The notes beneath the pieces are model-generated. The model was not told where the DNA came from. It saw nothing but the letters and a program-made list of their open reading frames with translations, and did no database searches. Positions 8,976 to 18,095 of a stretch of 64,000 nt of DNA are shown here, one piece after another (the stretch's first letter is position 1; every line of letters begins with the position of its first letter). The stretch spans positions 240,962 to 304,961 of the forward strand of contig CAJUED010000001.1 of the NCBI GenBank assembly GCA_910585075.1, given 5' to 3'. A program made the position numbers and the translations under genes. The stretch is from an uncultured Lachnospiraceae bacterium. Lineage in GTDB: Bacteria; Bacillota; Clostridia; Lachnospirales; Lachnospiraceae.

Positions 8976-11900
8976 TCAGCCGTCTTCTCCCACCAGCTCC
9001 TTCTCCATGGAGAAAAGCAAATCCTCCGTAAAGCTGAGAAGCATCTGGGCGTCCCGCTCCACCATGCCGCATTTTTTATAGCGGAACAGGAACAGGGGCG
9101 TCCCTTTTGCACTGAAAGACAGCTTTTCATGCTTTTTTAAAAGCTTCGGTATTCCGGAGGGGGACAGGTTTGCATCCGGTTTTAAAGTAAACTGAATCTC
9201 TCCGTTTCTCCCCTTCACCTCCGTCATATAGAGCTTATGGGCGTTCACCCGTATCATGGCTATCCGCAGGAGGTTTTCCACCGGGCCGGGAATCTCCCCA
9301 AACCGGTCAAGAAGCTCCTCCCGCATATCATCCCGTTCGCCCCGATTTTCAATCCCGGCGATCCGTTTATAAATATCCAGCTTCTGCACCTCGTTTACAA
9401 TATAGGTGGGAGGAATAAAGGCGTCCACATCTATATCCACAGTGGTGTTGAAATCCTCCGCTACCGAAATGCCTTTCAGTCCCTTTACCGCCTCATTGAG
9501 CATTTTACAGTACAAGTCATATCCAACCGCCTGCATATGACCATGCTGTTTTGCTCCCAGAAGATTGCCTGCGCCGCGGATTTCCAAATCCCGCATGGCG
9601 ATTTTAAATCCGCTTCCCAAATCCGTAAATTCCTTGATGGCGGACAATCTTTTTTCCGCTATCTCCTTTAACATCTTATCTCTTTTATACATCAGGAAAG
9701 CATAGGCCGTGCGGTTGCTCCTGCCTACCCTTCCCCGCAGCTGATAGAGCTGGGAAAGCCCCATGGTATCCGAATCGTGAATAATCATAGTGTTCACGTT
9801 GGAAATGTCCAGGCCCGTTTCAATAATCGTGGTGGATACCAACACGTCGATTTCCCCGCTGATAAAGTCATACATGATGCGCTCAAGCTCCCGCTCCTTC
9901 ATCTGCCCGTGGGCAAAGGCCACCGCAGCCTCAGGCACAAGCTGCTGCACGCTTGCCGCCACATCCGCAATATTATTCACTCTGTTATAAACATAATACA
10001 CCTGACCATTTCGGGACAATTCCCGGACAATGGCCTCCCTGACCATCTCCTCGTTGTATTCCATCACATAAGTCTGTATGGGAACCCTGTCCCCCGGCGC
10101 TTCCTCAAGAACACTCATATCCCGAATGCCCACAAGACTCATATGAAGGGTTCTGGGAATGGGCGTAGCCGTCAGGGTCAGCACATCTACATTCTCCTTC
10201 ATTTTCTTAATCTTTTCCTTGTGGGTAACGCCAAACCGCTGTTCCTCGTCAATGATCAGCAGCCCCAAATCCTTATAAGACACATCCGCAGACAAAACCC
10301 TGTGGGTGCCAATGACAATATCCACCAGCCCCTTCTTTAAGTCCGCTATGGTCTTTTTCTGCTCCGCGCTGGTCCGAAACCTTGAAAGCAAATCCACCCG
10401 CACCGGGAAATCCTTCATCCTTTGCAGGAAAGTGCTGTAATGCTGCTGGGCCAAAATAGTGGTGGGCACCAGATACACCACCTGCTTCCCCTCCTGGATT
10501 GCCTTGAAGGCGGCCCGTATGGCAATCTCCGTCTTACCATAGCCCACGTCCCCACAGATCAGGCGGTCCATGATTTTGCTGCTCCCCATGTCTTTCTTGG
10601 TGGCTTCAATGGCGGCCAGCTGATCCTCCGTCTCCTCAAAGGGAAACAGCTCCTCAAATTCCTTCTGCCATACCGTGTCTTTTCCATACTGAAAACCGTT
10701 CTGTTGCTGACGGGCGGCGTACAGCTCCACCAAATCCTTAGCTACTTCCCCGGTAGCTTCCCGCACCTTGCTCTTGGTACGGCTCCACTCCTGGGTTCCC
10801 AGCTTATTTAGCTTGGGGCGTCTCGCATCCGCCGAGGCATATTTCTGAATCACATCAAGGCCTGTTGCCAGCACATAGAGATTCCCCCCGTCCCGGTATT
10901 CAATCTTGATGTAATCCTTTACAATCTTCTCAACCTCTACCTTCTCAATTCCTTTATAAACGCCCAGCCCATGATTTTCATGAACCACATAGTCCCCAAC
11001 CTTCAGCTCATTGAAATCATGGATTTTCTGTCCTTCATAAACTTTCTTTTTCTTCTTCTTTTTCTTTTCCGCCCCAAAGATATCGCTCTCGGAAATCACC
11101 GCAAACTTAAGCAGAGGATATTCAAACCCCTTCATCACCCTGCCATAAAAAGTCATAAGCTCTCCCGGCTGTAATTCCCTGTCCGGGTCCTCCGTATAAA
11201 AAGCCGCCAGCTCCTCCTGCTGTAAGTCTTTGGCAAGCCGCTCCGCCCTTGTTCTGGAACCGGACAAAAGCAATATTCTGTATCCGTTTTTCTTATACCG
11301 CTTTAAATCCTGCACCAGCGCTTCAAAACTATTATTATAGGAAGAAATACTTTTCACGGAAATATCCGCCTTCCGCTCCGGCTTAAATAAAGAGGTTTTC
11401 ATATCCAGTGAAGCCAGCGTTGCCATGTGCCTTTGCTGCATCCTGGCCGCCGTCTCCTCCACGCCGTACAGAAGCTTCATCTGCCCGGGAAGAATATACC
11501 CTTTCTCCACACGGTGCATCATGCTCTCCCGAAACTCTAATTCCACCGCGTCCGCATGCTCCCTGATCCTTGCGGGCTCATCCACAAAAATGCAGGTCCG
11601 CTCCCTGTCAAACAGCTCCAGAAAAGAAACCGTATCCTCATAAAAATAATGTACGTAGGCATCCAGATTCACCAGATTCTGAAACTCGTAAACCTGCTCC
11701 TTCAATTCCTTTATCTGAGTCTCCACCCGGTGGGCTTCCTCCGTGTGAAATTCCTCCCGCAGTTTCCCTGCAAAATCCTTTCCTTCCTTTTCAATCCTGT
11801 CCATGCCCTTTTTCAGACGTTCCCCGGAAAGAAGCATTTCCCCTGCGGGATAAACGGTAATACTTGCAAGCTTTTCAATAGACCTCTGGCTCAAAACGTC

Positions 11901-12512
11901 AAAGCTGCGGATAGACTCCACCTCATCCCCCCACAGCTCAATGCGGTAAGGGTTTTCCTCCGTCAGGTCAAAAATATCCACAATGCCGCCCCGTATACTG
12001 AACTGCCCCGGCGCCTCCACCTGATAATTTTTCTCATATCCCATCTCCACCAGACGGCCTGCCAGTTTCTTTTCATCCACAGAGCCCTTCCCGTCAATGA
12101 AAAGAAGATGCCGCTTCCACTCCGATATGGGAATCTGGGGCGCCATCAGGCTGCTGAAGGTGGTGATCACCGTAACCGGCTTTCCCTCCAGCATGCGTTT
12201 CAGACACTTAATCCGCTGAGTCATCAGCTGGTTACCGTGAATATCCGCCTGATAAAAAATCAAATCCTTGGCAGGATATACCTGTACATTCCTGTCATAA
12301 AAGCGGTAATCCTCCATCAGCTCCTTCACCCGCAAATCGCTGAAGGTGACAATAAGCCTGTTTTGAAAGTTCTCCCCAAGACCGTATATCATATGGAGCT
12401 TTTGAGACTCCACACAGCCCGTCAGGGACACACAGCCTGCTTTCTTTTGCAGCCTGTCTTTTATTTCTATAAATTCCCCCAGCTCCTCTAAAGGCGCCGT
12501 TAATGCTCTCAT
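8976..12512 (-). CDS. mfd: Transcription-repair coupling factor Mfd
   Basis: The 1,178-residue product has full Mfd architecture. A UvrB-homology region comes first. Then a CarD/RID-type RNA polymerase interaction domain follows (HDFNELKVGDYVVHENHGLG, near 490). The RecG-like translocase has Walker A CGDVGYGKTEIA, DEEQRFG, LTATPIPRTL and GRVGRSNR, and a C-terminal TRCF domain follows. Mfd removes stalled RNA polymerase at lesions and recruits UvrA. Start 12512 is chosen because of AAAGGAAAAAAG upstream. A Lys-rich run (KKKKKKKK) precedes the RID. It follows pth, the usual pth-mfd order. Confidence 0.97.
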   Translation of the reverse strand: MRALTAPLEELGEFIEIKDRLQKKAGCVSLTGCVESQKLHMIYGLGENFQNRLIVTFSDLRVKELMEDYRFYDRNVQVYPAKDLIFYQADIHGNQLMTQRIKCLKRMLEGKPVTVITTFSSLMAPQIPISEWKRHLLFIDGKGSVDEKKLAGRLVEMGYEKNYQVEAPGQFSIRGGIVDIFDLTEENPYRIELWGDEVESIRSFDVLSQRSIEKLASITVYPAGEMLLSGERLKKGMDRIEKEGKDFAGKLREEFHTEEAHRVETQIKELKEQVYEFQNLVNLDAYVHYFYEDTVSFLELFDRERTCIFVDEPARIREHADAVELEFRESMMHRVEKGYILPGQMKLLYGVEETAARMQQRHMATLASLDMKTSLFKPERKADISVKSISSYNNSFEALVQDLKRYKKNGYRILLLSGSRTRAERLAKDLQQEELAAFYTEDPDRELQPGELMTFYGRVMKGFEYPLLKFAVISESDIFGAEKKKKKKKKVYEGQKIHDFNELKVGDYVVHENHGLGVYKGIEKVEVEKIVKDYIKIEYRDGGNLYVLATGLDVIQKYASADARRPKLNKLGTQEWSRTKSKVREATGEVAKDLVELYAARQQQNGFQYGKDTVWQKEFEELFPFEETEDQLAAIEATKKDMGSSKIMDRLICGDVGYGKTEIAIRAAFKAIQEGKQVVYLVPTTILAQQHYSTFLQRMKDFPVRVDLLSRFRTSAEQKKTIADLKKGLVDIVIGTHRVLSADVSYKDLGLLIIDEEQRFGVTHKEKIKKMKENVDVLTLTATPIPRTLHMSLVGIRDMSVLEEAPGDRVPIQTYVMEYNEEMVREAIVRELSRNGQVYYVYNRVNNIADVAASVQQLVPEAAVAFAHGQMKERELERIMYDFISGEIDVLVSTTIIETGLDISNVNTMIIHDSDTMGLSQLYQLRGRVGRSNRTAYAFLMYKRDKMLKEIAEKRLSAIKEFTDLGSGFKIAMRDLEIRGAGNLLGAKQHGHMQAVGYDLYCKMLNEAVKGLKGISVAEDFNTTVDIDVDAFIPPTYIVNEVQKLDIYKRIAGIENRGERDDMREELLDRFGEIPGPVENLLRIAMIRVNAHKLYMTEVKGRNGEIQFTLKPDANLSPSGIPKLLKKHEKLSFSAKGTPLFLFRYKKCGMVERDAQMLLSFTEDLLFSMEKELVGEDG

Positions 12513-12659
12513 GATTCTTTTTTCCTTTCCACTTCTAAACACTTCCCACATTCTTTATAATATTCCTATGGAGTATTCCTATGGAGCCTTGGGCTCCTGT
12601 GGTTTCCTATAAAATTCCCTGTGAGACCACATCAGACGTGTACTTTTTCCCGAACCATA

Positions 12660-13247
12660 TTACGAATCCTTCTCTATAACAACTTTACGGTTAAATTCAT
12701 TCATAGCCTGGTCAGTATCGCCCTTTAACATCATTTCCGCCGCCTTTACGGCCTTCTCTATTCCTTCATCCATAAGAGGCCTCTCCTCCTTGGAAAAATG
12801 TCCCAGCACGTAGTCCACCAAATCATACTGCTTCGGTTTTTCCCCTACTCCTACACGTATTCTCTGAAACGCATCACCGCCAAGATTTTGGATGATATTT
12901 TTCAGCCCGTTGTGGCCGCCGGCGCTTCCCTTTTTCCTGACCCGTATCTGGCCCGGCGGCAGATTAATATCATCCGAAATCACAATCAGCTCCGTCTCAT
13001 AATCTATCTTGTAGTAATCTGCCAAAGGCCGGATACTCTCGCCGCTTAAGTTCATAAAGGTAAGGGGCTTGACCAGTATCACTTTCTGCCCGTCAATGAT
13101 TCCTTTTCCTGTCAATGCCTTGCTGCGCACATCCATCACGGAAATATTGTACTTATCCGCCAATGCATCTATCACTTCAAAACCAATATTGTGTCTGGTA
13201 TTATCATATTCCTTCTTGGGATTTCCAAGTCCTGCTATTATAAACAT
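12660..13247 (-). CDS. pth: Peptidyl-tRNA hydrolase
   Basis: The 195-residue product shows the Pth signature: IIAGLGNPKKEYDNTRHNIGF with the catalytic His in RHN, FMNLSGESI, ISDDINLPPGQIRVRKKGSAGGHNGL and FQRIRVGVG. It recycles peptidyl-tRNA released from stalled ribosomes. I chose the start at 13247 (MFIIAGLGNP) because the eight residues before it are not family-like. The 147-base gap to mfd contains a GGAGCC/GGCTCC hairpin and a repeated ATTCCTATGGAG. Confidence 0.96.
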   Translation of the reverse strand: MFIIAGLGNPKKEYDNTRHNIGFEVIDALADKYNISVMDVRSKALTGKGIIDGQKVILVKPLTFMNLSGESIRPLADYYKIDYETELIVISDDINLPPGQIRVRKKGSAGGHNGLKNIIQNLGGDAFQRIRVGVGEKPKQYDLVDYVLGHFSKEERPLMDEGIEKAVKAAEMMLKGDTDQAMNEFNRKVVIEKDS

Positions 13248-13429
13248 AATTGACCTCCGTGTTGCTGTCACTTTAATCTGATATCTATATTTCCCTGTTA
13301 TAAAACATAATACCCATAACCGTCCAGCCTTGAAATTCGCCCTTGCAGGCTTTGTACAAATATAAAGTCCTGAGCTGAACTGTTACATGATAACATACCT
13401 CAAAACAAAAAAACAAGATACGAAAGCAA

Positions 13430-13458
13430 GGCCGGGAATCTATTTTTGATTCCCGGCC
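13430..13458 (-). terminator. Hairpin terminator after the Rpn relic
   Basis: GGCCGGGAATC and its exact complement flank a 7-base loop. On the minus strand the hairpin is followed, after a short spacer, by a T-rich run (TTGTTTTTTTG). It sits just downstream of the truncated Rpn-like gene. Confidence 0.6.
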
Positions 13459-13467
13459 AGGATTCCT

Positions 13468-13731
13468 TCACGAACAGTATTTTTTGGCTTCTTCATATCC
13501 GCTTACCGTTGTCCCCAGACCCTCGCAGGCCTTCTCCAATGTAACTTTAAAAAATCTCATGGCATTTTCAACATCCTTCACAAGACGTTTTGCATCTCCG
13601 GTCTTTTCCCCTTCTGCAATCCCTTCTTTTCTTCCCTCTTTCATTCCTTCTTTTCTTCCCTGCCGTACATACTGGTCAAATAATTCACACACCGTAAGCT
13701 CATCCTCCACTCTGATTCCCTGTTCTTCCAT
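13468..13731 (-). pseudogene. C-terminal remnant of an Rpn/PD-(D/E)XK nuclease-type putative transposase
   Basis: Only 87 residues remain. They contain the charged Gly/Lys/Glu repeat tail typical of these genes (RKEGMKEGRKEGIAEGE) and a short helical end (FFKVTLEKACEGLG). The nuclease domain seen in the intact gene at 30345-31379 is missing. The frame stays open some distance upstream without a start or ribosome site. It is best read as a degraded gene, although a short expressed protein from 13731 is possible. Confidence 0.6.
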
Positions 13732-14163
13732 CCAACCTTCTATATTATCTATTCTGTCTTCACCGGAAACGCCACAAACTCCTTTTCTACCGTGTCTTTC
13801 TTTTCCCTGACTCCACTCATGCTTTCCTTTCCGCAGAACCGGATTTCAGGAACAAAAACACTTTTTCCTTTCAACCTATACCATTACAGATAGTACTCTA
13901 AAGCTTATCCATCAAATATCGGCTCTGCCAACATATTTTTCCGTGAAAATGCTGGCGACACGCCAAAGATATTCTGCACGACAAGAACTGCCATAACGAA
14001 CTGCTTTCCACTTTTTATAACATAATCGTATAATCTAACTGTAAAATTGTCAATTGACTTTTAGTCCAAAATCAATATTATTATAACGGTTCAAGCTTTG
14101 CCTAACAGTTACATGCTCTACGACAAAGCCCGATAGCCTGACCGAACTATTTCATATGGAAAC
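13732..14163. other. Gene-free stretch
   Basis: No credible gene was found between the Rpn relic and the glnA terminator. The stretch is probably decayed sequence upstream of the relic. It includes degenerate traces of the CTGAACTGTTAC motif around 14092-14150 (for example AACAGTTACATG) that also occurs in the structured elements at 43646 and 46487. Confidence 0.4.
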
Positions 14164-14193
14164 CGCCGTATCATAAAACTATCATACGGCGGC
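14164..14193 (-). terminator. Hairpin downstream of glnA
   Basis: CCGCCGTAT and its complement ATACGGCGG flank a 12-base loop about 35 bases after the glnA stop. On the minus strand it is followed by TTTCC, so the T-tract is weak. Confidence 0.5.
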
Positions 14194-14228
14194 CCTGTAC
14201 TTTTTCATATTCATCCGTAGTCTTTTAC

Positions 14229-15659
14229 CTACAGGTCGTAATACATCATAAATTCCGCTGGAGTGGGAATCTCACCGGCTTTCTTTGCTTCCGCTCTCTT
14301 ACGGCTAATCCACACGTCAATGAGCCTTTCCGGGAACACGCCGCCCTTTGTCAGGTAATCGTGATCCGTTTCAAGGGCATCCAACGCTTCCTCAAGGGAT
14401 TTCGGCAGACCCTTAATCTTCTTCTGTTCTTCTTCGGACAAGGTATACAGGTTGAAATCATAAGGACCCCAGCCATTCGCTGCCGGGTCAATCTGTTTCT
14501 CAATGCCATCCAGCCCTGCCATCAAAATTGCAGCGTAAGCATAATAAGGGTTGGCCGTTGCGTCCGGATTGCGCAACTCAAACCTCTTCGTTTCAGGAGA
14601 CTTGGCGTAAGCGGGAATCCTGATAACCGCGCTTCGGTTTGAGGTTGCATAGCCAATGGTTACCGGCGCTTCATATCCCGGCACCAGACGCTTGAAGGAA
14701 TTGGTAGACGGGTTCGTAAATGCACACAAGGATACAATATGGGACAGCAGTCCGCCAATAAAAAAATGGGCCGTTTTACTTAAGCCGGAATAACCGTTTT
14801 CATCATAAAAAAGAGGTTTTCCATCCTTAAGTAGAAGCATATGCACATGCAGGCCGCTTCCTGCTTCCTGATAAATGGGCTTCGGTAGGAAAGTTGCTGT
14901 TTTCCCTTCCTGGGCCGCCATATTTTTAATAATGTATTTAGTAATCATGGTGTTATCCGCCATCTGGGGCATGTCCTCAAGCTCCACCTCAATTTCCATC
15001 TGACCGGGGCCTCCCACTTCGTGGTGGTGATACTTTACCTTGATTCCCCAATTCTCCATCTCCATACACATGCGGCTGCGCAAATCATAGCCTACATCCT
15101 GAGGCGCCGCAATATGATAGCCGCCTTTGTGAGGCACCTCAAAGCCATTATTACCTTCCGTATCAAGACGGCAGTTCCATGCCGCCTGCCTTGTATCAAT
15201 CTGATACCCGCACTGCTCCGGTGACACTTCATAACGGGCACGGTCAAACAGATAAAACTCAAATTCCGGACCGATTATCATCCTGTCAGCAATACCGCTA
15301 TCCTTCATGTATTCTACCGCCCGAAGACTCACATTCTTGGGATACTGGTCAAAAGGACGGTTCTCGCCCTTCCCTATCACGCATACATTACCGCACATGG
15401 TCAGCGTGGGCACTTGGGCAAAAGGATCCACATACATAGTGTCCGGATCCGGTATAAATACCATGTCACTTTTTTCAACCGGCGCATAACCATAATTAGA
15501 GCCGTCAAAGCCAATCCCATAGACGAAAACATTTTCGTGGAACCGCTCCACCGGTATCGTGATGTGACGCCAGCGCCCGTCAATATCTGTCATTTTAAAA
15601 TCAATCATACGGATTTGCTTTTCCTCGCAAATCTTCCTGACTTCCTCACTTCTGTTCAT
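14229..15659 (-). CDS. glnA: Type I glutamine synthetase
   Basis: The 476-residue product has the GSI signatures FDGSNYGYAPVEKSDM (the family F-D-G-S loop), IGPEFEFYLFD (metal ligands), NNGFEVPHKGGYH, HHHEVGGPGQMEIE and the ATP site KPIYQEAGSGLHVHM. It makes glutamine from glutamate, ammonia and ATP. A tyrosine at the usual adenylylation position is present (FNLYTLSEEE), but its surroundings differ from the proteobacterial NLYDLPPEE. Modification is therefore doubtful. A monocistronic unit is likely, with a promoter at about 15783-15812 and a hairpin at 14164. Confidence 0.96.
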   Translation of the reverse strand: MNRSEEVRKICEEKQIRMIDFKMTDIDGRWRHITIPVERFHENVFVYGIGFDGSNYGYAPVEKSDMVFIPDPDTMYVDPFAQVPTLTMCGNVCVIGKGENRPFDQYPKNVSLRAVEYMKDSGIADRMIIGPEFEFYLFDRARYEVSPEQCGYQIDTRQAAWNCRLDTEGNNGFEVPHKGGYHIAAPQDVGYDLRSRMCMEMENWGIKVKYHHHEVGGPGQMEIEVELEDMPQMADNTMITKYIIKNMAAQEGKTATFLPKPIYQEAGSGLHVHMLLLKDGKPLFYDENGYSGLSKTAHFFIGGLLSHIVSLCAFTNPSTNSFKRLVPGYEAPVTIGYATSNRSAVIRIPAYAKSPETKRFELRNPDATANPYYAYAAILMAGLDGIEKQIDPAANGWGPYDFNLYTLSEEEQKKIKGLPKSLEEALDALETDHDYLTKGGVFPERLIDVWISRKRAEAKKAGEIPTPAEFMMYYDL

Positions 15660-15782
15660 ATCCTCTCCCTCTCTGTTCTGCTTTTCCCCATTTTCGTTTT
15701 TTCATTTGGGACAAAAGCGCACCCATTTTTTCATTTTTAACTTGAGCTCCGCCAGCTCCACCTGACAGCTTCATTATGCAAA

Positions 15783-15812
15783 AGTATATCATATATCTAT
15801 GGGTAATGTCAT
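15783..15812 (-). promoter_or_regulatory. Predicted promoter of glnA
   Basis: On the minus strand ATGACA (15812-15807) and TATACT (15788-15783) are 18 bases apart, each matching the consensus at five of six positions. It lies about 125 bases before the glnA start. The rest of 15660-15975 shows no gene. Confidence 0.5.
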
Positions 15813-15975
15813 GCTCATTCGATAAAAAGCTAAAATATACTTTTGAAAATTTGAATAAACTAAGAAATATCAGATACAAATTTTGCAACCAGGATTTGCA
15901 TAGGCTATAATGCCGATAGGCAAAAATGCAACGACAGTTCCGTGCGACCAAAAGAACGAAAGTAATCGCTATGTA

Positions 15976-16314
15976 TTATCTTTTATAAATAACCTCTATT
16001 TTCCAATTATCAATTAAACCGATATCTATGTCACATTCAAAAGTATAATTCTCATATATTTTGATACCAGGCATAACATCATTACCACCTGATTCTCCAA
16101 TATATAAAATTATATGCTGCGTGTGAGGAGTATTTTTGTACATATCCACTTTTTCCGTGTAAATCATACCTGTTTTTATCATTATACAAAGTATTTCAAA
16201 TATGGAAACTCCTACAACCGCCGAAAAGGCGGCTCCGGTCACTTCTATAATCTTTAAAACCTTTTTTGCTTTTTTATAAAGCTTTTGATCTCTATTCTTT
16301 TTGCCATTGTTCAT
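15976..16314 (-). CDS. Small membrane-anchored hypothetical protein
   Basis: The 112-residue frame has a basic N-terminus (NNGKKNRDQKLYKKAKK). One long hydrophobic span follows at about residues 26-48 (TGAAFSAVVGVSIFEILCIM). A C-terminal domain of about 60 residues includes HIILYIGESGGNDV. AAGGAG seven bases before ATG supports expression. The likely topology is cytoplasmic N-terminus and outer C-terminus. I do not recognise the family. Its base composition is AT-rich, unlike the adjacent glnA. Confidence 0.6.
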   Translation of the reverse strand: MNNGKKNRDQKLYKKAKKVLKIIEVTGAAFSAVVGVSIFEILCIMIKTGMIYTEKVDMYKNTPHTQHIILYIGESGGNDVMPGIKIYENYTFECDIDIGLIDNWKIEVIYKR

Positions 16315-16434
16315 TAGCAGACTCCTTATTATAGAAATAATTTTTATTACTTGTCCCTAAATAAGCTTTTTGTATATCTTATCTCTATAAATAATATATG
16401 GCCTATTATTCTTAAATATTACACCTATCGGTGG

Positions 16435-16608
16435 TTATATTATTTCAATTTTTAATTTACCGGCTGCTTCATAAATCCTTGTATAGAGGATTGTCGAAAA
16501 TTGTTAGACGGGGCTTTCATTGTCAGTCTATAAATCCCAGCTGTAAATCTCTGTCCCACTGCACTTTTCCTCAAACCGGAACTTTTCCAATATTTGCTTC
16601 CTTATTTT
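16435..16608 (-). pseudogene. Frameshifted fragment of a second UDP-glucose dehydrogenase gene
   Basis: On the minus strand the translation gives KQILEKFRFEEKCSG and then, after a frameshift, AGIYRLTMKAPSNNFRQSS. A further shift gives KLKIEII. These align with residues of about 295-345 of the intact ugd product at 16860-18074 (EQILKKLRFEEK, VGVYRLTMKAHSDNFRQSS, KAKGVEII). Only this part of the gene is left. It lies downstream of the intact gene in the same orientation, which suggests a decayed tandem or exchanged copy. Confidence 0.75.
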
Positions 16609-16644
16609 GGGGTTTTGCCCATTCAAAAACTCTATATGCGCAAA

Positions 16645-16806
16645 ATAAAATCCCGATATAAGACAATTTCATTTCTCATACCGGGATTTGCATTCCTTAG
16701 TTTTCTCTATTATTTTTCTGAAAGCAACTTACTCTAAGCTTTCTTTCCAATTCTTTCAATAAAATCTTCCGTCTGTTCCAAATATTTCGGAAATTTTTAG
16801 CTGGAA
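16645..16806 (-). mobile_element. Tail of an Rpn-type element (relic)
   Basis: This segment is homologous to 30255-30416, the 3' end and downstream hairpin of the intact Rpn gene. It keeps the last 20 or so codons (KFPKYLEQTEDFIERIGKKA then stop, against KFPEYSEQAEELVEKYWKES) and the hairpin AATCCCGATATAAGA with its CCGGGATT partner. The rest of the gene is gone. It abuts the ugd fragment. Confidence 0.7.
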
Positions 16807-16859
16807 AATATTTCAATCCGGGAGTATCCGCAAATCAATCTGTCAGTTTCTGTTCGCAA

Positions 16860-18074
16860 TCAGTCCGTCAAAAATAAATCTCGCGTATATACCTTATCCA
16901 TCACATCTTCCAGCTCCTTTTCCTTCCTGTTCGATATAATCAATCCGCATTCATCCTTGAACTTCTGTAAATCCCTCTCCACACAGCTTCCAAAAAAGGT
17001 TTCCTTTTTTAATGAAGGCTCATAGACAATAATTTCCACTCCTTTTGCTTTCAGGCGCTTCATAATTCCCTGAATAGAGGACTGCCTAAAATTGTCAGAA
17101 TGTGCTTTCATTGTCAGCCTGTAAACCCCAACCGTGCACTTCCTTCCGGCTGCACTCTTTTCCTCAAACCGCAGTTTTTTCAATATTTGCTCCGCAATAA
17201 AATCCTTCCTTGTCCGGTTAGCCTCCACAATCGCTCCGATAATATTGTTGGGTACATGATCGTAATTTGCAAGAAGCTGCTTCGTGTCCTTAGGCAGGCA
17301 GTAACCCCCATATCCAAAAGAAGGATTATTATAGTGGGAGCCTATGCGTGGGTCCAAGCATACTCCCTTGATAATCTGTTCTGTATTTAACCCCCGTATC
17401 TCCGCATAAGTATCCAGCTCATTGAAATAGGCAACTCTCAGCGCCAGATAGGTATTTGCAAAGAGTTTCACTGCCTCGGCTTCGGTCGGCTCCATAATTA
17501 ACGTGTCTATTTCCTGCTTCAGTGCCCCTTGCACCAGCAGGGTAATGAACTGCTCCGCTTTGCTCAGCGCCTTCTTATCGTCTTTTTGCACGCCTACAAT
17601 GATTCTTGACGGATAAAGATTGTCATACAGAGCTCGCCCTTCCCTTAAAAATTCCGGCGAAAATAAGATATGGCTGCTATTATATTTTTTCTGCATACGC
17701 TCTGTAAATCCCACCGGCACCGTAGATTTGATCACGATATAAGCGGATGTATTAACCCGCAGCACCTGCTCGATAACAGACTCTACCGATGATGTGTCAA
17801 AGTAATTCTTCTCCGGGTCATAGTTGGTCGGCGTTGATATAATGACAAAATCGGCATCCTTATATGTGGGTTCTACGTCTGTGACAGCCCTTAGATTTAA
17901 GTTTTTCTGTGCCAGATATTCTTCCAGTTCCTTATCTTGGATAGGTGATTTACGCTGATTCAGCATCTCCACCTTTTCCGATATAATATCTACCGCACAA
18001 ACCTCGTTGTGCTGTGCCAGCAATACGGCATTTGACAGCCCGACATAACCTATCCCTGCTATTGCAATTTTCAT
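16860..18074 (-). CDS. ugd: UDP-glucose 6-dehydrogenase
   Basis: The 404-residue product has the NAD-binding motif AIAGIGYVGLSNAVLLAQHN. It also has STPTNYDPEKNYFDTSSVE, STVPVGFTERM, SPEFLREGRALYDNLYPSRI and the active-site cysteine loop FGYGGYCLPKDTKQL. It oxidises UDP-glucose to UDP-glucuronate. Start 18074 follows AGGGGAAAAGAAA. It lies 21 bases after the UDP-xylose synthase gene, so UDP-glucuronate is probably passed to decarboxylation. It is the last intact gene of the polysaccharide operon. Confidence 0.95.
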   Translation of the reverse strand: MKIAIAGIGYVGLSNAVLLAQHNEVCAVDIISEKVEMLNQRKSPIQDKELEEYLAQKNLNLRAVTDVEPTYKDADFVIISTPTNYDPEKNYFDTSSVESVIEQVLRVNTSAYIVIKSTVPVGFTERMQKKYNSSHILFSPEFLREGRALYDNLYPSRIIVGVQKDDKKALSKAEQFITLLVQGALKQEIDTLIMEPTEAEAVKLFANTYLALRVAYFNELDTYAEIRGLNTEQIIKGVCLDPRIGSHYNNPSFGYGGYCLPKDTKQLLANYDHVPNNIIGAIVEANRTRKDFIAEQILKKLRFEEKSAAGRKCTVGVYRLTMKAHSDNFRQSSIQGIMKRLKAKGVEIIVYEPSLKKETFFGSCVERDLQKFKDECGLIISNRKEKELEDVMDKVYTRDLFLTD

Positions 18075-18095
18075 TTTCTTTTCCCCTGTCCACAC

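Noticed and set aside
11556..12491. 311-codon open frame on the plus strand opposite mfd
   Set aside because: It is a codon-bias shadow of mfd; it has no ribosome site, no recognisable domain, and mfd is certain.
13732..14163. Remaining 5' part of the Rpn gene upstream of the relic
   Set aside because: The translation shows no nuclease motifs in any frame that I could align with the intact copy.
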